A stretch of 64,000 nucleotides of DNA from Valencia hispanica. Its lineage: Eukaryota; Chordata; Actinopteri; Cyprinodontiformes; Valenciidae. The position numbers and the translations under genes were made by a program. This document shows positions 49,333 through 61,237 of the stretch, piece after piece; the stretch's first letter is position 1, and each line of letters begins with the position of its first letter. Below the pieces are notes generated by a model. That model was not told the origin of the DNA, searched no databases, and saw only the letters and a list, made by a program, of their open reading frames with translations. The stretch covers positions 41,201,680 to 41,265,679 of the forward strand of contig OY747702.1 in NCBI GenBank assembly GCA_963556495.2, written 5' to 3'.

Positions 49333-50439
49333 TGTGGTTAATTGGTGGGACAGGGGTACAGAAGGAGGAGCTTATGCAGTGTGCCATTCATGCAAGAGAC
49401 AATGCTCCCACTCGCACAAAGAAATGAGTATGAGAGTGTTCCTCATCCGTGATATTTTAGTGAAAAGAATGGAGCCAGAACCACAGTTGTGGTCATTCCA
49501 TTCCGTGATTCTTTTAGTATCCATGTGTATGGCAACTTTTACTTACAGAGTTTTGACGACAGATCACCGGTCAACAGTATTTAAAAAGTTTAATAGTTCA
49601 GACAACTGAAATCTTAAAGTAGAATTCTACGTTTTCTTCTTGGTTTACTTAGTTTACTAGTAGGCCTATAGTTCCAAAATCCCGTTTATTCATGTTTGCG
49701 TTCTCTCTCTCTCTAGGAAACTTAAGTACAAAGCCTATACATGATTTACTTTGTTTCATTTTATCTTCAGGTAAAGCTGACAGTGTTCTTAGCGAGAAAA
49801 ATTATTCTTGACTAAGATGGATCATTTTGCTGACAGTCATGTCCCTGCTGCTGTGTTTGGCATTTATTGTCTACTTATTGTGGAAGGTAACAGTTAAATA
49901 CAAATAAAGCTCCAAATAAGTTTATGAATGCCAGATTAAGAAAAATTTGTTTAAATGTGTTCTGTGTATTTTATTTTATTATTTTACCAACTCCACAAAT
50001 TGTTAGTAAATTAAACAAGCATCCCTAAAAGCACAGGTGGGCATTTAAAAAAGAATTTATACCGTTTGTGTTGCTGAGAACCGAGTAACATGTATTTTCT
50101 TTTAATAAGAAAAAACATGATTTAAGATGAACAAATCATTGTTCTGCTAAAATGTCTTGTGTGTTTGATTAAAATAGGCCTACTGCATGTTCTATTTTAT
50201 TGTTGAATTGGCAAAAACAAAAATAATTATCAAGCAACTTTTTTGCATTTTACATCCCCCCCCCCCCCAAAAAAAAAGACTTTTGTGACTCGTCATGATT
50301 TTGGCCTGCTTGGCAAAACATTTGGACACCACTGTTATTTTAATTTTGATTTCTCTTCATTTTCAGCGGGATTGCATTCACAGCCTCGCCCATAAAAAGA
50401 AGCAGTCACACGAAGATCCCAAAGCATAGTTGGCTCCTC

Positions 50440-52171
50440 TCAAAGGCTAAAAGCAATGATGTCAAAAGTTTAACAAGAATATCACAAACCAATAATCTCC
50501 TAATCATCCTATGCATCTTTTGAAGTATAATGACACAAAAGTCATACGTTAAACCTCAATATAAATGTGTAATTCATCTGTTGTACTATTAAATGCACAA
50601 ATGCAGTGTATTTTAAACTGTGTTTTTAGACATTTTTGTGAAATAAAAAAAAGAAACCTTTTCCTTCAGGTTTTTATTGAAGCTGAAAATATCACCGGTT
50701 TGATAACAAAAAACAGTTACAACATGAAAAAAGTTGTGCCGTACTTTCACATTGACAGGAATGTTTGTAGAAGTTATCAATGAGCGAAGAACTTTCCAGA
50801 AGTTTAACATATACAACAGAAGCTGCCACTCAATTATCTGGCTGCTGATCAAAAGCACATCATTAAAACACTTTTATTCATTTGTTGCTGGAATTCAATA
50901 CTGTGTGGTGAAACAATGTACATGACTGCCACTGTTTCTACTGGAAAGCTTTTATCCTGAGCTGAGATTAACCTCTGACTTGCTGGTATTGCTCAGTGTA
51001 AAGGTTTGGGTCAGGATGAACATTTTTAAAAATGGAGCAAACAAAAACGTTTTGCTTTTTTGAACACAGTGGCTGTATCGTGTAAATGGAGCATTTGTTT
51101 TTCTGTTGAAAATTTCCAGTTCAGCAACAAAAATGCCCATTTGCAGCATTTATACACAGTTTTAAAGTTTCAGTGCCTCCGTTCTCTTCAAAGGTCCAAC
51201 AAACAGACTTTCATTGTCTTTGTTTGACATTTTGGGAAATCTTGTTAATGCATAAGTCTTTATATGAACTAACAGCTAATTAGTGGCTTTACCGAAAAAT
51301 GGAGGAACACCTTGGGTTTGTTTGCAGCAAATTAAGATCCCATGTTTTAGTTAGTAAAATATATGACGCACCATGTTTACAACTTAACTGATCTCCTGCT
51401 AAGAAATAGTACAGCACATTTACATGCACATCCATTACATAATATGAATGATTAATTATTGACTTGAGGCTTGTACCTAATTTTTTTTTACCTTTAGATA
51501 GCCAAGCAATACAACACAATCAGAAAATTATGTTTAAATAACCTCTCATAAGTTAAACTTTTTGTCCACTATGTCAAACCCAGCCTTTCTGAATATCATT
51601 CGAGCTTTTTTTCTTTCTTTGAAACCAACTGTTTTGTGTGGGGTTTTTTTATAACTCAGTCACATTAAAGTAAGAGCTCTCTATTATGATCATCCTTTGT
51701 TACTTTTAAAAAAAGAAAGTAGAAAAGTTTTCAATTAGAATTTTGTTAGCATTTAAAAAAGTCAGAAAACCTCACAAGATCTCTGTTTGGGTCTGATTCA
51801 ACCAGAGGAGAATACTTTAAATAATTGCAACTGTTTTAAAATATTATAATTACTATATTCTAAGGAAATGATGGTGAATGCACTTTTACTTTTTCCAGAA
51901 AAAGTTAGATGAACCTTTTTTACAAAAAAAAAAAAGGGGGGGGGGACAATTGCCTTGAAACTCATGTATATCAAGAGAATACTTTACAAATAAATAAAAT
52001 AAACTGTTTAATACCTTACATTCAAACTCAGCTCCTTGTTTGGTTTTCAGTCACGTGTTGGTTTTTATCTCTAGGATCTAGTTGAACATTAAACAAAATC
52101 TGTCAGACAAGACACAAAGAGTAATAGACTCAAAGTCAAATGAGTAAAAGGAAGAGATGTTCTTGGTTTAA
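50440..52171. other. Intergenic stretch, integrin pseudogene to Harbinger element
   Basis: AT-rich sequence with poly-A/poly-G runs (51929-51947) and several plus-strand AATAAA hexamers shortly after the integrin tail exon. No further exon or repeat could be recognised. Confidence 0.4.
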
Positions 52172-52792
52172 GGCCCTGTCGACACGGAGATGAAACCAGG
52201 CGTAGCAGCAAAGATATTTCATTGAATAGGTGTCTCGTCCACAAAGAGACCAGTGTTTCAGGACACCGTAAACTGTCATGTTTGAAACCGGGTCCCAGAG
52301 TGGAGAAATCTCACAACGCCGACCAGTTGTCTACGTGATTATGAGCTCTCTGGCATTTATTCTGAGTGAATGACGTCGCTGCCCCATTCCTATATTTAAA
52401 GCGCATGCATAACTTTGTGATAAAGTAAACAAACATGGCACTGTAAGGTGTTGTGGTTCTAATAAAACAAATACTGACCTTATTATGGATCCTAAAATAT
52501 GATTTACTGTCCCTCCTCTATCACCAGCAACAAAAAATGGATCTGGAGAACCACAGACACCATATGGTTTTGAATAAAGCTCATTTGAAGCTAGATTTGT
52601 CGCCACAGGGTTGACTTCACATGCTCAATGTTCTCTTGTGTTTCTCTGGCAGTGTCACAGCGCCACTAGTGGTCCTGGCAAACGTACTGCAACATTTTAA
52701 GCCAGTTTGTGTGAACTCATGTGGACACACGTTTTAATTGTGGTTGACTGTTTTTGAAACTATACCCGTTTTGTCATCGTGTAGAGCAGGCC
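52172..52792. mobile_element. PIF/Harbinger-like miniature element
   Basis: It begins GGCCCTGTCGACACGGAGATG and its far end, reversed, reads GGCCTGCTCTACACGATGAC, an imperfect inverted repeat. TAA flanks both ends (52169-52171 and 52793-52795), the 3-bp target duplication that PIF/Harbinger elements make. There is no transposase. A fragment of the same family is at 100-230. Confidence 0.65.
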
Positions 52793-53221
52793 TAAATCAA
52801 GTTTTTGCTAAAACACAGTAATAAGTGGGTTCACTAATCTCTACTTCACAGACGAGACTATCCACTGTCTCAAACACTCAAAATAGGTGCTAATTCACTT
52901 GACATTAAAATAATATTTAAAAAAAAATCTCTTTCAAAAAGTACACCATTCAGCATCAAACTCCATTAGGACAAAATCGCACAAATGGCACTTAAAATAG
53001 TTTTTTTAAGCTCAAAGTTGGGGAATGTTTGATTTTGTTGATTGGGGAGAGAGAATTTGATTTTGATTTCTTTAGTGCAGAAAAAAGGGTTTTGATTATT
53101 GCTAATCGAGTCTGTTTTTTCTTTTTTTCTTGCTGGTGCCAAATGGAATGGCTTTTAAAAAATCTTCATAATGTGCTTAAGACGGCAGCATGACAGAAAC
53201 CTCCGTACAATACCAAACCAG

Positions 53222-56200
53222 CTATCTCCACAAGGGGGCAACCGTGATCACAAACTGCAAGGACAACAAGGGAACAAGGGAGAAGGCGTGCATACGGGCA
53301 GAGGTGGCAGAGGATCGGACCCGCCCGTGGCCGTTGTTTCTGCTCAACTTGGACCCATTTCTCTCCCGACCTCGAGGAGGCTTCGCCGGATAGGAGACGG
53401 GGTTACGGGGAGTTTTGCTGTACGGAGGAGAGTGCGGACCATAACCTGGCCAATCATCACTGTATCTTTCATCATGATCTTCACCCCCTGAGCCACTGCC
53501 CTCCTCACCTGAAACAAGAAAAAAGAAAGATGCATTGTTATTCTGTCTGGAGGCGATAAGTAAATACTTGTCAGTAAATATAGACATTTGTATGTCAGAG
53601 ACTAAAGGAATCTCTTGGATTTACAGTTTCTAGCTGAAGTATTCATTCCTCTTAAAATTTTCTTGAGATGTTATGTGATAGATCAACATAAAAATGTAAA
53701 TAAAACATGACGTGAGTAATGTAATGTAAATAAAATCTGAAGAATAAATGTGAAGTGGAGGGCAAAGGGGTTTTTAAAAAGTTTTAACAAATAGAAATCT
53801 GAAAAGTGTGGAGGACCTTTCTGTTCAGCCCGCTTTTACTCTGATACATTCCTGTTCCAATAGGAAAAAACACAACTGCAAATCTACAAAGACTAGATGA
53901 GGATATCATTAATAAAAAAGAGCAGCAACAAAGCCCATATGATTCTGGAGGAGCTGCAGTGATCCATAACTCGGGTAATAAGTTGAACCTTCAGGCCTAC
54001 AAATGCTCTATATGACACAAAACAAACACTGCACATCACGCTGAGTATATCATCAGTGAAACATGGCGATGGCTGCATCATTCCGCGCGAGTGCTTTTCT
54101 CCAGTAGGGACATGGAAACTGGTCAAAGTTGATGTGAAGATGGATAGGGCTAAATAAAGCACAATTCTCGTTAGCAGCTGCAAAAGGTTTTCAATCAGGG
54201 CAGAGGTGTTGCTGTACCTTCCAGCAGGACAGCAACACTAAAACCTTCAATTGAGAAGTTTAGATCAAAGCGTATCCATATGTTACAATGGCCCCATCCA
54301 GACCTTAAACTAATTTAGAATTTTTGGATCTTAAAAAAATGTCCTCCATCCATTCTGACTGAGTTTTGGCCATTTTGAAAAATAAGAATCTCGATTTAAT
54401 CTCTAGATGTGCATCTGTAGATGTGCAAACCAGATACCTCAAAAGATTTGCAACTATAATGGCAGCAAATGGATGTTCTATGAGGAATGGATTCAGGGAG
54501 GCTGAGTGCAACAATACCCAATAAAAACACTGAAGTTTTAGGCTATAATGAGAAAAATGTAGAATACTTTAGTAAGACAGTTTAAAAGTGAACTCACTGT
54601 CTATGAAGTTCATGTCCTGTCCCCGTTCAGCGTGCTTCAGTTTGTTGGTCACCACCCTCAGATCCACAATCAGCTGTTTGGTCCTCACATCTGGACGGGT
54701 AATGTCCACCTCCACTTCTGGGTTGTTTATTTGGCTGGCAAGCCCATTGCCCGTAACATCCGGCAAGTACCTGAACACACAAAGTCATTCACATACCTCT
54801 CATACTAAAACAATGATTTTTGTCACAGTAATGATTAGAACTGATTAGAGATTAGTTTTCCACCAGTGTGGTTCCAGTTCTAGACTAGGGCTTCTTATCT
54901 GGTTTTATTTTATCATTTTAATGCAAAGAATGGTTTTGGTGCAACAAATCCACAGAGCCATCTGCGTGCCATGTCATTATAATACTTAAAAGGTCTCCTT
55001 AGGGAAATGTTTGGTCCTCCCTATGTTTTATTTTAAGGGATCAGAATGAAGGAAGACACTGGACAATAAAAATAAAATGTATTCATCACATCCTTTCAAA
55101 CAGACTTGACAATATCGGCAGCTTAATTTATAAATACAGAAAAAAAGTTTCCTGCCCTTGTTTTTGAGCACCCTTTACAATTCTGGCCAGTGTTTCTAAT
55201 GTCTAACACGAATTTATTGGCTACACACAATTGTCAAGGAACAATTAATCAGAAACACCTGGTGATAATATCTCGACAGTGTTTATAAGCAGAGTCATAA
55301 ACAATGTTTATAGATTCAGTATAAAATGCAAATTGGGTGTGCAGCAGTATGCAAAGCATTAACCAACATGTACAACTTGATGTGAGATTTTAAACAGAAA
55401 TGCCAATCTGACCTATTAGGAAATCTAATTTTTGGCAAATCAAAGGTAAAAACGACATTAAAGTTTTAAACATGGCCCATTTGATTTTGATTGGTATTGC
55501 AATTGCAATGACCAAAGACTTTCTTTCATGATTGCTTTCAGCAGTCGAAATAAAAATAAATTATTCTAAGAAAGCTCTCATGAAGTGAAAATATATAATT
55601 TTGTTTTTGTTTTTTAAGAACATGAAATTTAAATTTACATACAAAACCAGATTAAAAGATGCACTACAATGTTCCCCACATTAAGTCAAGTCTGAGCCTT
55701 TCTGTTTCCAAAATTTTTTTTATTTGCCAAATACCAGAATAATGAGAGAAACTATTTTAAGGAAGCTTTAAGTTTCTTCAAATTCAGAGAATCACAAACA
55801 TTTCCTTAGTATTAGAATTGTTCCATGTTCTATGTTGTATGTATGATCTATGAGTGCCCCCATGTGGTCAAAACAAATAACTGGCTATAGCATTTGGTAT
55901 TCTGTGGTGAGTGAATATTCATCTGTGTATAAAGAGCGTCCCCACAGTGTGGCATAAATAAAGTAAAATTTTTACCTGGTTATTTGCCTATCTAAAACCC
56001 ACCAGAGCTGGATATGTGTTGCACATAATGGCAACTCTAAGTTGCAACGTTACTAAATTTTTCAACATGTACAAGAAAATAAAGAAAATATGTGGCTGTA
56101 TATCAAATTACAGATGCTACAGCATCAGATTCATAGAAAGGGGATGCTGGAATGTTGGTTACCTAAAGTAGCATTTCGTAGATCTCCATTAAAATTCAAG

Positions 56201-59200
56201 GCAGATCTGCAGTACTGTGATGAGGGCATAAAATGATCTGAACAAACACCAACTAATGGAGTGGCTGAAGGAGCCCAATGTAGTTAAACTTTAAACAACA
56301 TATGCAAAAAGACTGTGCCAGAAACTAAGACGTTTGAAGACATGTTAAGTGCAAACACAAACACAACATATGGAATGAGATAACTTCTCTGCCAAAGGAC
56401 ATTTATATAGAAATTCTCCAAATAGCACAGATGGCAACACAAGTGTTTTAAATAGCATGGGACACACGTCTTTATTTATAGAATCTTTGTTTTTGTTTCT
56501 TAAATTTTCTATCTTTTGGTTATTCATTGTTGTATTTCTGTGCTCTGTTAGAAATGTCTTTCAAAAATATATTTTTAAAATGTATTTGTAAAACCCTTGT
56601 TTTTAAAGCTGTATTGTTGACATCCTCTTGTTCCCTGTGCAGTGGGTTGGGCAGATTAAAGATTTCAAATCCAATGTTCAACAGGATTTCAATAATTTAG
56701 AGAAGAACTAAACATTTCACCATCTCATTAAAAACTGACCAGCTGAAAAATCTCCCTGAAACAAGACTAAACAAAAGGCTCTAAGAGATTTCTTGATTCT
56801 ACAGGTCAGGCAGTTATTGTACCTAGGTGTGGCTATTGAAATTTAACCAAAAAAGTTTTTAATCACAGTTAATTCATAATTTACAAGGGGTGCAATTATA
56901 TTTTCACAAAGCGCCAGGTTGGTTTGGATAGATTTTTTTATTCTTTTAATAAGAAAGGACATAATTTTTAAACTGCTAATTGTATTTACTCAGGTTATCT
57001 TTATGTGATGTAAACATTTGTTGTGCGATTAAAAAAACAAAACAACGTATAGACCAAATAGGCAAAAACAGAAGAAATAAGAAAAATAAAGCTATTTCAA
57101 TCTGTAAATATTTAAGCCAGTTTTAGCTTAGAGTGAAACCTAATACCAACAAATCTGGCTGCTGTCCCAGTTCTGATTAAAGTGGCTAATTTGGTGCATT
57201 TATACTCTCACAGTTGCTTATTGCAGCGGTATTATCATTAACACTTTCAAGGAGACTTCATTTTCGTCCTTCTGCATCTCACAAATCCATACCAGACTTG
57301 TGTCGTATCGTATATTAATATAAAAATGTCAAAAGTGGTACCTTGCTGAATCTGTGAACATAAAACCAAGCTTCCTGTCGAGAGCATGTGGGTGACAGTG
57401 GAGACTAGATAAAATAGATTCTCATCCATCTGTTGCACCTTTCCACCTCTGCACTTATTTCCTTATTCTCTGCTTCTGTGTCTATTCCTGAAAGCCTCCC
57501 CTACCTACCCATCATTCATCACCTCCAGTCCCTTTCCTCTGATCTTGCTCACCTCCCCCGGGTCTGCCCGTTCCAGCAGCGGTCCTCATTAGTGACGTCG
57601 GCAGCCATCCTCTCATCGTTGCAGATGGTGTGTGGGAGGGACACCCAGAAGCCTCGCATGGGCCTCAGTCGCTCCTTCAGCTCAGTAACCTGTGTGGAGG
57701 TGGAAGGAAACTGGGAATGATTCAGACTTGGTTCTAAAGTATCCGTCTTTGTTTGGCTGGAAGGAGGAACCATGTAAGGTACTGATGGTTGGCAATGTGA
57801 AAAACAGACATGACACTGTTTCTGATTACTCCGCACATCCTGAGTTTTTATATATATTTAATATGCTAACACCTCCATGATCTTCCTTCTCTTTTACGTC
57901 TGAGTGTTAGAGGCCTTCTGTCTTGAAGGACCAATACGTTTTTAAAATGTAAAATGAAAATAATGAAAAGTTATGAATGTCCAAAGTAATCGCAACTGTC
58001 TGCAGCAGGTTCAAAGCAACATTTAGTCTCTGCTGTCATTGTTTTCCACTCACCAGCCGGTCCAGGTTGGTGCCTGCAGCTGTTGTGGGTTTCTCCTCGG
58101 GGGTGTAGGTGCGGAAGGGCTTCCTGTTGCCCCCTAACTCACTGGGTGAACGTTTGCTCCTTGCTGGAGCTGGTCGGGGATTTCCACAACCTTGGAACAC
58201 CTGCGAAGAACAATTCAGCAGACATGTGTACATAAAATTAGAATTTTCTGATTTCCTACTGCTACAAACTCATTTAAAAACGTTTCTATATTTATGCATA
58301 TACTATGCAGCTTCCTATGTCAAGACTTGATTGCACACGGTAACTCTAACCCTTTAACATAAGGTTCTCCAACTCCTTACAAACTTAAGCTCTTAACTGT
58401 TTGAAATTTAAGAAAAAAAGGAAAAACTGTGTGGGCTGGGCTCTCAAATCCAAAAACTGATTCCTGAAGTGTCAATTTAATCAAGATGCAACATTGATTC
58501 TTCAAGTACACCCACACACAGCAAATATTAGAAAATGAAGGATGCTCTTTTTTTAAAACACAGTAAAAACCAAAACTGAAAGAGAGTACTGACGTTTTGC
58601 AGTCACATTTCAGCACCAAAAACAAAAACACAAAAAAAAATCTGTTAATACTGAAACAATATTACCAGCGTGGCAATAGCTGTTATTTAAATGCAATGAA
58701 AATGATTGGGTAATATAAATTATGCAAAGAAGGAGAAAATCTTTAAATTAACAAAAGATGGTTGCTTTCTGGAGAATCTAAACTAAAAGTGAGGCTGTCA
58801 TTTTTTTCTGTCATTGTTTCTAAATCCTTTTTAGAAAAGATTAAACAATTAAACAAAATTGTAGCTATACATTGAATACTGAGAACAGTGATGAAGATGG
58901 TGATAATGTTTATGGGCAGTTAAATATCTTTGTTCAAGGCCTCCATTTTCAAATTTGAGAAAAGCAATAATCACTGCATCCGAGTCTGGGGGTCAGAACT
59001 CATCAAGGTCAGGGGACACAATACCTCTGATGGATGCATTTAACCTTATTGTAAATGCTTGAGGTTTTTACTTCTTTTCAAATAAAATGTACATCGCAGC
59101 AGAAAGCAGAAACAACTGGGGACTTTCTATGACACTTTATCACCATACTGAGATATATACACATCCTAATATTTGGAAAACTAACTACAACAACTAGATT

Positions 59201-59755
59201 GGTCTAATGTACTGAACAAAAATGATAGTTCTGACAGTTTTTTCGTGTATTATGTCTCTTGCGTGATGATGTGTGATGTAATGTGTATTTTGTGTTTCTT
59301 TAGTACCTGCCTTGGGACAACCAGTTTAATTTAGCTATTGCGCTAATTCCAACATATCTACATATAGGTGCTTACTGCTGATTTGTTGATAAACGTGGAC
59401 TGTCCTAATTCAAATTAAAAAAATAAAAATATTTACAACTTACTAAGCTAACTGTAAAAATTGTTTGTAATACCCATGCTGTTTCAACAGATAGTTTTGT
59501 TTATATGAAAAATGATGGAGGGCCGCACTTGCTAAGAAGGTCCTGGACCCCTCTTATAAACGACAGCAGTTCTAGTTTATTTAATCCATTCATGCAACCA
59601 TCTGTTGAGTCTCTGTTTCCTTACCTTGCTGGAGATGCTAACACTGTTCTCCTGCATGTGCATAATGGCCTCAGACACCTTTACAGAAATGGAGTCAGCT
59701 GCAAGCTCAAAGTTAAATGGCCCCTCCAGCTTCTCAGAAATCAGGTAGAGAGCAA
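53222..59755 (-). CDS. gpc2: Glypican, 3' half of the gene (best match glypican-2)
   Basis: Five exons are visible: 59755-59625, 58200-58054, 57689-57553, 54770-54598 and 53508-53222, with GT/AG ends and consistent phases. They encode the C-terminal half of a cell-surface heparan sulfate proteoglycan core: [83 protein letters not shown] and [14 protein letters not shown]. The last exon has the acidic [14 protein letters not shown] glycosaminoglycan site, then [16 protein letters not shown], a basic proline-rich stretch, and a hydrophobic end ([19 protein letters not shown]) that fits a GPI signal. The YxDDW plus proline-rich tail points to GPC2 rather than GPC1, 4 or 6. The 5' exons lie beyond position 64000. 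The frame is intact throughout. Confidence 0.85.
53640..54545 (+). mobile_element. Fossil Tc1-like transposon in a glypican intron
   Basis: Plus-strand remnants of a Tc1 transposase: [20 protein letters not shown] (about 54062-54121), then FQQDSNTKT, then QWPHPDLKL. Inverted-repeat-like sequence (AAGTATTCATTCCTCTTAAA) lies on the left. Many indels. It sits between the last two glypican exons. Confidence 0.65.
54850..57540. other. Glypican intron without recognised content
   Basis: About 2.7 kb between exons 54770-54598 and 57689-57553. AT-rich; no clear repeat ends and no coding frame. Confidence 0.45.
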
Positions 59756-61237
59756 CTGATAGAAAAAGCAAAGGGGGAAGGAAGAAAATGTTCGCAATGA
59801 AACACAACAGCAAAGTTTTCAGAGTATGATGTTGCATGTTAAAAATAGATTTTCAGTAGCATTCTTATTGTACAGAGAAACATATGTTAAGACAACGGCA
59901 CACTGTTACTGGATGGAAACTAAATAAAAATTTATTTTCATCTCTTTCAGGGTTTTTCATTAAAACTGTAATCACATGAAGAGGAGAATGAAAAAGACAA
60001 GGCTGGTGGTTGAGAGCAATAATGTAGAATACCCAAAAGGAATTTGAGTGGTTTTTAATACGCATATGGGATGAAAGCTAATGTATAGGTTTAATGAAAG
60101 GGAAAGGAAAATGCAACAGAACAGATCAGTTGTGACAAACCAGAAAAGCATGAATGACTAATGGAGCAATTTATAAGTGAGAAAAAGGAAGTGGAAATAA
60201 ATGAGTGACAAGGGCTCAATAAAAGACCTCTAGCTTTTGGTCTGTCCAGCAAAATTATGTTAATGAATTGAAAAACTGCTGAAAGTAATTTGGCTGCTGA
60301 CATTTTCCATTGTAAGGACATTAAGTTGTGAGAGCTTTAGGTGAAATCCATAATCTCCCTCACCTAGAAACCTAAAATACAGCTAAGGTCAGACATCAGT
60401 GAACAGCAGGGCACAGGAAGCATGGTGACATGAATTCATCATCCCAAAGCAAATCTGTAAGCATTAATATTGGTTCAGCAACTGACAACCTCCGGAACAA
60501 AAACATTATTGCAGCGTTAATATACCAAATATGGAAGTTCCTCTGATAGAGGAGCTACTAGTTGCTCCCTTCAGTCAGCTATCAATCTCAACAGATCGAA
60601 ACGTTCAAATGGAAAAACTTCTTAAAAAGGGATACACTCATAAAACTGGATCTGAAAACAAGTTGAAGCCTTTTGAAGTCATTTCTCTACTTATGACAAC
60701 TGTAGTTGACAAAAGTTGTTATGCAATCAGTCTGTGGTACTGGTCATTTTGCCCCTGTACCATTGTATATCATTTAATTTGACCTTTTTAAGTATAATTC
60801 TCTTTTTTAGAAGATTATATATACAAGTCCATAAAAACAAAGTGAAAACATGCTTTCAGTTTTTTTTGTAAATAAAAATGAAACATAGATTCATGAGTTG
60901 TCAGACCCTTTGCTGTAACACCCAAATTTGGGCTCAGGTGCATCTGATCTCCACTGATCATCATTGAGAGACTACAACTTCAACTTGATCCAAGTTCACC
61001 TTTGATATGGCTAACTGATTGAACATGACTAAATAACATGAGCGCAAACTTGTTCATATAAGGTCTCACAGCTGACCATGCGCATCAAAGCAGAAACCAT
61101 GCAAAAAGCACTGTATATAAACCTCCAAGACCAGTTGTGTGAAGGCCCAAATCAGGGTTTGGATAATTTGTGGGCACTGAGCATCCCAAAAAGCACAGTG
61201 GTCTTGGGAAATCAACTAAATTTGGACACCCCATATA

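Larger units (their letters stand above)
38865..50429 (+). pseudogene. Integrin alpha pseudogene (laminin-binding type, alpha3/6/7-like)
   Basis: Exon remnants in order: 38865-39034 (AAFNLDTQNVLIKQRDPGSL), 39116-39234 (LLVGAP and GVYSCDLSS), about 40440-40487 (NQWMGVEVISQGPSKN), 40667-40937 (TGQCYLLGDDLQ and FACCQQGHGASFAKD), about 41267 (GIVQIKHLDDLDIF), about 42220-42295 (HKLIPLQRNGYLG), about 42419-42540 (IALVKQGELTIVSGAPR), 46402-46542 (RDIVDQLRRIPPSV), 46643-46717 (ISQGCGNDICQSNLWL), 49771-49886 (membrane, RWIILLTVMSLLLC) and 50367-50429 (tail, ending PKA). Lesions: TAG at 39006-39008, a frameshift near 42470 after SGAPR, TAA at 46715-46717, and TGA at 49809-49811 just before the membrane segment. 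FG-GAP blades after the fourth and much of the legs are not found. The conserved membrane-proximal GFFKR is replaced. Intron sites are mostly still GT/AG. An expressed but odd gene is possible if these stops were sequencing errors, but four lesions make that unlikely. Confidence 0.78.

Noticed and set aside
49223..49609. Independent small secreted protein
   Set aside because: The first half is GT-repeat translation; the second half overlaps possible worn integrin sequence in another frame.
59505..59759. Plus-strand 84-codon frame
   Set aside because: It is the antisense shadow of a glypican exon on the minus strand.
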